In this document: positions 56,662-64,000 of the stretch, in pieces | Numbering within the stretch: position 1 is the first letter of the stretch | How the letters are laid out: the number at the start of each line of letters is the position of its first letter | Origin: Panicum virgatum | Lineage: Eukaryota > Streptophyta > Magnoliopsida > Poales > Poaceae | Length of the DNA: 64,000 nt | Assembly (NCBI RefSeq): GCF_016808335.1 | Contig: NC_053138.1 | Location: forward strand, 58,186,951 to 58,250,950 | Direction: 5' to 3' | Translations under genes and position numbers: made by a program | The notes under the pieces: generated by a model | What the model was told of the DNA's origin: nothing | Databases searched by the model: none | Seen by the model: only the letters and a program-made list of their open reading frames with translations

Positions 56662-56928
56662 CATGCCCCCCTGGTTTTGGCAATTATAATTCCAAAACCA
56701 CTCTGTCGCTTCATCTTCCCGTTAATGCTCATTAAAACACACTGCAACCACCAAGGAAGACGCAACGTCTCTGCAACTGGCTCCTCGTAGAACGTGAAAC
56801 TGCCGATCCATCTTCCATCTTTTCACTTTTTAATCTCACCTCGAATCGGCTCTTCTTCACGGCAAACTCCTTCTTCCTCCCAAAGCCAAATAGCGCAGAA
56901 AAAACCTCACCTTCAGTAACCAGTAGCC

Positions 56929-57491
56929 ATGGCAATCTCTTCCTCCTCCGACTCCAACTCCTTCGGAGATTCTTCCTCTTCCTCTTCTCCTTCTTCTTCC
57001 CCCTCCCTGTTTCTTCCGTTGACTCCATCCCGGAGAGTCGGGAGCCAATGCCGGAGTGGGACTCGACAGCAGCATATGAAGCGTTGGCTCCTCTACACTG
57101 GGATGCAGAGGAGTTCGACTTCGGGACCGTCTCCGAGGAGGACGAGCCCGAAACCGAGGGAGAAGACCTCCGGCTCCTGTTCCAGGAGGAGTCGGAGAGC
57201 AGCGGCGAGGAAGACCCCTCTTCGGACGGAGTCGACTCCTCCTCGGAAGAGGAGATCGACTCTTCCTCTGGCGACGATGAGCCGATGGGCGGAAAGCCCT
57301 TCCGGTTCCTCGGTCCTCCGAGGAGGACAGCGAGGAAGAGAGCGGCGGCGGCGACGGCTGGAGCGACTACGGGTCTGAGGGCGGCAGCAGCGCCTTCGGC
57401 AGCGACGACGACGACGACAGAGATGCGCCGGCCCGGAGCCCCAAACGCCGTAGGTACTAGGTACCTACGAGCAGTAGAAGTAGTACTGTAG
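56929..57491 (+). pseudogene. Antisense ORF-A, copy 3
   Basis: Same start MAISSSSDSNSFGDSS, but with a frameshift in the poly-Ser region near 57000 and a one-base loss near 57311. The middle acidic region (EEDEPETEGEDLRLLFQEES) is intact in its own frame from 57048. Confidence 0.6.
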
Positions 57492-57854
57492 GAGTAGGAT
57501 TGTAAAGGTGAAGGATTAATTCCTTTGTAACAATCGGCTTTTCCTTGTAAGAAACCTTTCCCTTTAATGAAATCGATTTCCTTCAATTACTGTGTCTTTT
57601 GATTTGTTTTCCCAAAAGCCGATGGCAACTCATCAGGCTTCTATAAATATCCAAGAGCCGACGAAATTCAAACTAGAAGCAACCCGCATAAGAGTAGAGT
57701 ATCACGTCCACCTTGAACCGAACTCAAAACAAACTCTCAAATCTGATCGTAATTCGAAAACCCAGCTCTACAAATTCGAGCAAGAACTCTCCAAGCATCC
57801 GGAATTCGAATTAGAGCCCACAGCAACCAAACCCCAAGTCAACGGATCTGAACC

Positions 57855-60816
57855 ATGGCAGACTCTGCAGCTCAGACAACAAATCCTACTGCTGATGATG
57901 CGGCAATCTGCGGCCTGAAGGTAATATTCAGCCTAATTCTTTAACTTTCTTCCACTTAGCAAGCTTCTGAAACTTGAAACTCTGAAACCTGACACCATAT
58001 GCATACTTCTAAATTTCTGAACTTCAGGTGTCAGACATCCTTTTACCGCATCCCTCTGAACCAAAATCTTTCTGTCTTGCCCATGAACTTATGAAAATCC
58101 CATAGATTTGATATCTTGTGAAACAAATAGGATCCCTTTTGTGAGTCAAAACATTGATTTGAACCTCTGGGCCGACTGCTTAAGAGCCTGGCCTAACCCT
58201 CCTGAGAGCTGGATTACATGGTACAGCAGAGTAGCAAAAGCTTATATGCCCTTGTGGCAGGATTTGAACATAGCCGATGCACTTAGCTTATCACTGTCTC
58301 CTCTCGACAAAGATGAAAATCTTTTGAAAACCATCGGCTATTTTTGGTCTGATGCCCTGAACTGTTTCTTCTTCGATCATGGACCCATGACCATTACTCT
58401 GCTAGATGTCACCATGATAACTGGCCTAGACATTGGATCTCCTAATCCTGCTGCCCACAAAATGGCAGAAGTCCCCTTTAAACTTTCTTCCAAAGCAAAC
58501 TGCACAAACTGGGGCACTTACATGAGTCAATACATGAAAACAAAAGGCCCAGTGACTGTAAAGGAACACACAGCCTTCTTAAATCTTTGGCTAGAGCACT
58601 TTATCTTCTGTGGTCCTTCTTTAGCTCCAACTAAGAATTATCTTCCCTTGGCCTATCATCTGGCCCATGGCAACCACACTGGCCTAGGTAAACTTTTCCT
58701 TGGAGAAACCTACAGATATCTCCATTTGATGACATCTAACTTGCTTAACCAAAAGAAACCGAGAACTGGAGGCCCTTGGTGGTTTATTCAGCTGTGGGCA
58801 CAACTGTACTTTCAGCACCATATCCCCAACTTCCAAGGCCTGACCAAGAATTCCTTTCCTGATGAAAGTGGCAAGCCAATTAGATGTACTAGTTATGGCC
58901 AAGCTTTATTCAGTCTTCCTGGCAGTAAACTAAATTCAACAGATGCAGCAAACTGGTTCAGAGTTTTCAATAAAGGCTTAGAGAATCCCCTTTATTTCCC
59001 ATTCACTGAATCTGAATCCTTTGAGAACCCAACTGCCTTTAGACTGGATAGTTTTGCCGATGACGACAGCACTCAGCATCTATACTCTTTAATGGTCTGA
59101 CCTGGCTTCTTTCCTGTTGGCATCAGCACCTCCAATAGAATTATCAAGCCAGGTTACGAAACTTACCAACCAGTCATAGCAGCTCGGCAATTTGGCCTAG
59201 GACAGGTCCCTCCCCACTTCCATATTCACCACTTGGTGGAGAGTAGAGCCGATCTGCCTGATGGCCTCACCAGTTCAAGATGCTACAGCATGTTTGATGA
59301 TCTCCACATTCCAATACCAGCCGATCTGTCCTTTGATCCTTCATCAATCGATTTTAGCACATGGTGGGGAATGTGGAAAACATATGTATTCAGGAAAGCT
59401 CTAGGTCCTCGACTGCAGCAAATTGACCCTGAATATGTAATCCCCGAGGAAGAGGTACTAAATTTGTGCACTTTATCCCTTCTGAATCCTCTATCCTTTT
59501 ACTTGCCTAATCCTGTTCACCCTGTCAGCAGCAACAGGATGGTCCAGAACCTATGACCAGCAACGGGAAGTCATTCCACTTGCTTCCAACTGCCCCTGAT
59601 GTACTCTTCTGCAAAGGATCACCATCAATGAAGAAAGTGATAATGACTATTCAGCCAGACTTACTTCAGTCGGCTTCCAAACGAAGACAAACTTCTGCAA
59701 GTGTTGCCCCCCGAGTCTTGACCAAGAAAAGGAAGATGATCACGAGGCGAGTCATCAAGAAATCAGCACCAGCTTCCCCGAGTACATCAGAGTCCAACAC
59801 CAACCAGGTAACTCATCTTTTTTAAAACTTCTTTTTTTATTGTGCACATATGTACTCTGGTTGACTGTAATTTTATTTTCAGGATGCAGCTGAAGAAATC
59901 CCCAATACAGAAAGTCCAGTACAACATGAGATGACTGCAACTCCTAATGTACTGATGGAGGCAAACGAGGAGCAAGCCGATACAGTCGATGTTCTTGATG
60001 TCGACACGAGCTCTAACAGGACGATCGCTCTTGAACAGCCCAACGCTTCTTCTTTAGAACTGGTAATATTACAAAAACCAATTCTGAATCAGCCGATAGC
60101 TTCATAAACGCACCTTGCTCTAACTTCAGATATGTCCATAGAGCTTTGACATTTCAGGTTTGCTTTCCTTTGACCCGGCATCAATGGGTCTGACTGCCAC
60201 TGGAACAAAAGCACCATCTTTGCAGCAATCGGCTAACTTAGCAAATCAGCTTCAACTCATCAAGGATCTACTATCTGCTCCAATCACTGCTCTGGTTGAT
60301 GATTCCAGCAAGATAAAAGAAATTCTTGAGCAGATAGAATCCCAGCTTCCAGAATTACTTCGAGTCAAACTTTGGCCAGCCGGCCATCTTCCTTTCTTTT
60401 TGGCAGAGGTGAAGGCAGCTCAACAAAGAATAGAAGCACGTCGTTCTCAAGTCTATCTGAAAACTGACATAGCTCAAAAGTGCAAAGCCCTCAACCAAAA
60501 GAAAGCAACTCTGGATGCTAAAGCTGATATCTCCGAGAACACAAGACGACTCAACCTCTTGGAAAAGGAACTGATGGAACTTGAAGAAAAGGTCCGCAAT
60601 ACCCAAAGACTAATCCAAGAGGAGAAAGCTTCAATCGCAAACTCCAAGCAGGAAGCCCAAGAAATGACTGAACAAATACAGGCAGAGTTTGCAGAGATAA
60701 GCACCTTGAGTCGGCAGATAATATCAGGCGATGACAAGGATGACGAAGCAATCATAGCACGAGCAGATGCTGTACGTGCAAAAGCCATCCATGCCATAGA
60801 AGGATTTCTGAACTAG
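57855..60816 (+). pseudogene. Antisense ORF-B, copy 3 (least damaged)
   Basis: Inferred exons 57855-57920, 58028-59454, 59529-59807, 59883-60062 and 60142-60816, all GT/AG. Intron 2 length differs from copy 1, so only splicing keeps the frame, which supports it as a true intron. Two lesions only: a one-base loss near 58082 and TGA at 59098-59100. The product would have about 740 residues: mobile-domain-like region, basic stretch, acidic linker, coiled coil (EIKEILEQIESQ.. to EGFLN). The TATA box is at 57642. Confidence 0.72.
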
Positions 60817-60930
60817 TAGAACTATTTAGAAAACATTTGATGTTGCCTGTAAAACCTGAAACTTGTACTCATTTAAAACACATTAAGTCGATGGTTAAAC
60901 ATCGGCTATCTTGCATCTCATATGTATTTT

Positions 60931-61050
60931 TACTAGCCAACTCGAAGTGTTGGCCTCTCATTCATTTTTTTTACCGGCCAACTCAACGTGTTGGCCTATC
61001 TCTTTCTTTCTTTTTTTTTACCGGCCAACTCAACGTGTTGGCCTATCTCA
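60931..61050. repeat. Array of three GGCCAAC/GTTGGCC hairpins
   Basis: Three units equivalent to the five of E2, again between the ORF-B stop (60816) and the integrase stop (61081). The first unit is degenerate (AGCCAACTCGAAGTGTTGGCC). Confidence 0.88.
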
Positions 61051-61080
61051 GTACAGCTGGATGGATGTAATCGGCTCTTG

Positions 61081-62415
61081 TTACTCGCTTTCCCACATGC
61101 TCGGGAAATACTTCTTGAGGTGTTGGCCATTGACAGCAACAGGAAACTTGACGTAGTCCAATTCCTCGAGCATGTATGCATTCCCAGGCAAAACCTGATC
61201 GACCTTGTACGGCCCGTGCCAAGTTGGAGACCACTTGCCATACTTTTTATCTTTAGTTCCCAATGGCAATACTGCCTCCCAAACCAAGTCTCCAACCTGA
61301 AAATTCTTTGGCTTGACCTTCTTGTTGTACGCACGAGCAACTTTAGCCTTGTTTTCCTTAATCTTCTCTAATGACCAAAGTCTTAGCTCTATCAGGTCCT
61401 CCACGTTGTCATTCATCAAGGCTGCATATTGTTCAGTTGTCAGATCGTTCTGGAACTCGACACGCCTTGATCCAGCCGTGATTTCCCATGGCAACACAGC
61501 GTCTTGGCCATAGACCAAATGGTACGGCGATGTCTTGGTGGACCCATGACATGAAATACGATACGCCCACAAAGCTTCTGACAACACCTCATGCTAGCGC
61601 CTAGGATATTCATCGATTTTTCTCTTTATGAGCTTGATGAGGCTCTGGTTGGATGCTTCAGTCTGTCCATTAGCTTGGGCATAGTATGGAGATCATCTGA
61701 TCAGCTTAATCCCCATGTTATCAGCGAACTTCCAGAATTCCTCTGATATAAAGACCGATCCTCCATCGGTTGTAATGGTTTGAGGAATCCCAAATCTGTG
61801 AATGATGTGTTCTTTGACAAAGATGATCACATCTCTTGACGCTACTGACCTCATGGGCACTGCCTCTACCCACTTTGTGAAATAATCTGTAGCACCTAAG
61901 ACCCACTGGTGACCCTTGCTAGATGACGGGTTGATCTGACCAATCATGTCCATGGCCCAACCTCTGAATGGCCTCGGTTTGATGATAGGATTCATTACTG
62001 ATGCTGGCACTATCTGAATTTTGCCAAACCTCTGACATGCCTGACATCCCTTGTAATATCTGAAGCAATCTTCAAGCATAGTGGGCCAGTAATAACCCGA
62101 TCGCCTAATCAGCCACTTCATCTTATGAGCCGATTGATGAGTACCACAGGTTCCCTCGTGAACCTCATGCAAGAGCCAATTTGACTCTGAAGGTCCCAAG
62201 CATTTAAGCAGTAGTCCTTCCAAGGTCCTGTAAAACATATCGTCCCCTATCAGAACATACTTCATAGCCTTGAGTCTTATCCTCCTGGGTGCCCCCCGAG
62301 CCGAATCCTTCAAGTAATTGAAGATATTGGCTCTCCAGTCTCCAGGTTCTAGAAACTGAACTTCTACGTCGACCTCATCGGCCGTTTCCTTGTACCCGGA
62401 AGTCATCTGTGCCAA
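61081..62415 (-). pseudogene. Integrase of E3
   Basis: HHCC zinc region, core with TTDGGSVF and an intact C-terminal domain (VYGQDAVLPWEI, GKWSPTWHGPY, NAYMLEELD). TGA at 61693-61695 is at the same codon as in E2, and TAG at 61594-61596 replaces the Trp of the RRRWHEV block of E2. Confidence 0.88.
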
Positions 62416-62448
62416 ATCATTGGCTTCATTGTTCAGAGTCCTGCGTAT

Positions 62449-63118
62449 CTAGTGGAAATTGATGCACCTGAATTGTGACATCAACTCACGGCACTGCATC
62501 CATATCGGAAAAAGAGCCTCGCTCTCACATCTATATTCTTCCGTGAGCTGAGAAATCACCAACTTTGAATCTCCAAAAACTTCCACCGCTTCTGCACCAA
62601 CTTCGAGGAGCAGTTCCATCCCTTTGCGAACGGCTTCATATTCCACCAAATTATTGGTGCATGGGGTAGTCATCCTGATGGAGAAGGAGTAAGTCGCCCC
62701 TCGAGACGAGACCAACAGAATTCCCACACCGCATCCATCATCACAAGCCGATCCGTCAAAAAAATATAGCCCAAGCACGAATAAATAGTACAGCTATATC
62801 AGTGTTGATCCTGTCTGCAACAAGATCCGCCAATGCCTGTCCTTTGACTGCTTTTGCAGGCTGATATCGAATATCGAACTCTGACAATGCAAACATCCAT
62901 TTTCCAAGCCGGCCCTTCAGAACAGGAGCCGACAGCATGTGCTTTATGACATCCGATTTGCATATGACAATTGTTTCCACCGAGAGCAAAATATGACGAA
63001 CCTTTGTACATGTAAAGAATAAGCAAAGGCAAAGCTTCTCGATTTCAGGATACCTGGTCTCGGCGTCTAACATGCGCCTGCTGAAGTAGAAAACCACCCT
63101 CTCCTGGCCATCGTGTTT
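62449..63118 (-). pseudogene. RNase H of E3
   Basis: Frames 62756-63097 (RT-linked RNase H and tether, FSRRMLDAETRYPEIEKLC, ALADLVADRI) and 62449-62778 (second RNase H, YFFDGSACDDGCGVG) are shifted by an extra A in the run at about 62760. An in-frame stop at the end of 62449 precedes the integrase frame. Confidence 0.85.
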
Positions 63119-64000
63119 CTAGATTAACACCGAAGCAATGGAAGTGTCACCCACGGATAGGTAGACATAGAACGGCCTATCTTGCTGAGGAGGAACAAAC
63201 ACTGGAGGCTTTGACAAATATTCTTTGATTTCATCGAAAGCTTGCTGCTGTTCTGCCCCCCAGCGAAACTCATCATCGGATTTGATCTTCACTAAACCCA
63301 TGAACGGTTCGATCCGCCCAGACAGATTAGAAATAAATCGTCTGACAAAGTTAATTTTACCGATGAGCTTCTGCAACTCTTTCTTCGTAGTAGGTGGCTT
63401 CATCGTCTTCACAGCTTCTTGACTCTTCAAGCTGATCTTGATTCCCCGTTCATGCACCAGGAATCCCAAAAATTGACCGGCCGATACTCCAAAAGCACAT
63501 TTCTTTGGGTTCATTTTGAGCCCAAACTTCCGGGTCCACTCCAAGACTTGACGCAGATCTTCTAGATGCTCCCCAGCTGATTTGGACTTGACCACGACAT
63601 CATCAATATAAATTTCTACTAGTTTGCCGATGAGATCATAAAAAATGTAATTCATGGCACGTTGGTACGTTGCACCGGCATTTTTCAATCCAAAGGTCAT
63701 AACCAAGTACTTGAACAAGCCGACCGCGCCTGGTACTCTGAACGCGGTCTTGTTCACGTCTTCTGGGGCCATGAAGATCTGGTTGTAGCCAGCATTACCG
63801 TCCATAAAACTCATCATTTTGTGGCCGGCAGCTGCGTTGATCAATGTCTCTGCAACAGGCATCGGGTATTCATCCTTTGGCGTCGCTCTGTTGAGATCTC
63901 TAAAATTGACGCAAACACGCCATCGGCCATCCTTCTTTTGTACCGGTACCACGCTAGAGATCCATTCTGCATACCGGCACGGCCTGATGAACTCAGCATC
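63119..64000 (-). pseudogene. Reverse transcriptase of E3 (partial, window edge)
   Basis: Complete palm with VCVNFRDLNRATPKDEYP, MSFMDGNAGYNQI, VMTFGLKNAGATYQRAMN, YIDDVVVKSKS and the thumb KKELQKLIGKINFVRRF. A TAG at 63119 (Gln codon in E1) stops it at the RNase H border. The N-terminal part continues past the window end. Confidence 0.9.

Larger units (their letters stand above)
55456..64000 (-). mobile_element. Tat-like element E3 (5' end beyond the window)
   Basis: Third copy of the family, inserted in H after GAGTC (55451-55455). It contains the 3' LTR, antisense ORF-A and ORF-B, hairpin array, integrase, RNase H and RT; it is the most complete pol of the three. The window ends inside RT, so gag and the 5' LTR are not seen. 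Confidence 0.9.

Overview
The window is nuclear DNA of a grass (Poaceae). The reasons are GC-rich single-exon genes next to AT-rich introns, proteins most like grass GAUT, G-type lectin receptor kinase and F-box families, and a dense load of Copia/Sirevirus-type and Ty3/Gypsy (Tat-like) LTR retrotransposons, MULE-type foldback elements, a tRNA-derived SINE and CACTA-like ends. I cannot name the species; a panicoid grass would fit. There is no bacterial-style operon, CRISPR array or rRNA.

Left part (1-33 kb), genic and mixed. A complete six-exon galacturonosyltransferase gene (GAUT13/14 type, minus strand, 584-5061) has a SINE with target-site duplication in intron 1. Next comes the 3' part of a Sirevirus-like Copia element (about 8.1-12.2 kb: broken env-like ORF, several polypurine tracts, one 1.67-kb LTR packed with CGGACGGTCCG palindromes). 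It abuts an orphan exon of a papain-like cysteine protease. A CACTA-like end, a small non-autonomous LTR element (13.77-17.05 kb, minus strand), MITEs and a GC-rich threefold repeat with a conserved hairpin (20.4-22.4 kb) follow. An intronless G-type lectin receptor-like kinase (25.0-27.4 kb), a 993-bp MULE-type foldback element with a perfect 9-bp duplication, an aldo-keto reductase pseudogene and an intronless F-box gene (31.2-32.5 kb) finish this part. Segments related to the AKR pseudogene lie on both sides of the kinase.

Right part (33.2-64 kb), almost entirely nested retrotransposons. A plus-strand Gypsy element (H) starts at 33167. Its 5' LTR is split by a minus-strand Tat-like element E1 (34088-54470, duplication CTTGG at both ends). 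E1 holds a solo LTR (39563-40763) and a second insertion of the same family, E2 (3' LTR at 41737). E2's own 5' end is gone: its pol runs directly into E1's gag and 5' LTR, which suggests recombination between the two. A third copy, E3, begins at 55456 inside H and runs off the window.

Most notable content: E1, E2 and E3 each carry, between the 3' LTR and pol and on the strand opposite to gag-pol, two further genes. ORF-A encodes a small Ser/acidic protein. ORF-B is a five-exon gene with its own TATAAATA box; its product has a plant-mobile-domain-like region, a basic stretch, an acidic linker and a long coiled coil. Splice sites are largely conserved between copies, but every copy has stops or frameshifts. 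ORF-B and the sense integrase gene converge on an array of GGCCAAC/GTTGGCC hairpins followed by T-runs. All gag, protease, RT, RNase H and integrase reading frames seen here are broken, and E2 and E3 share one stop in the integrase core.
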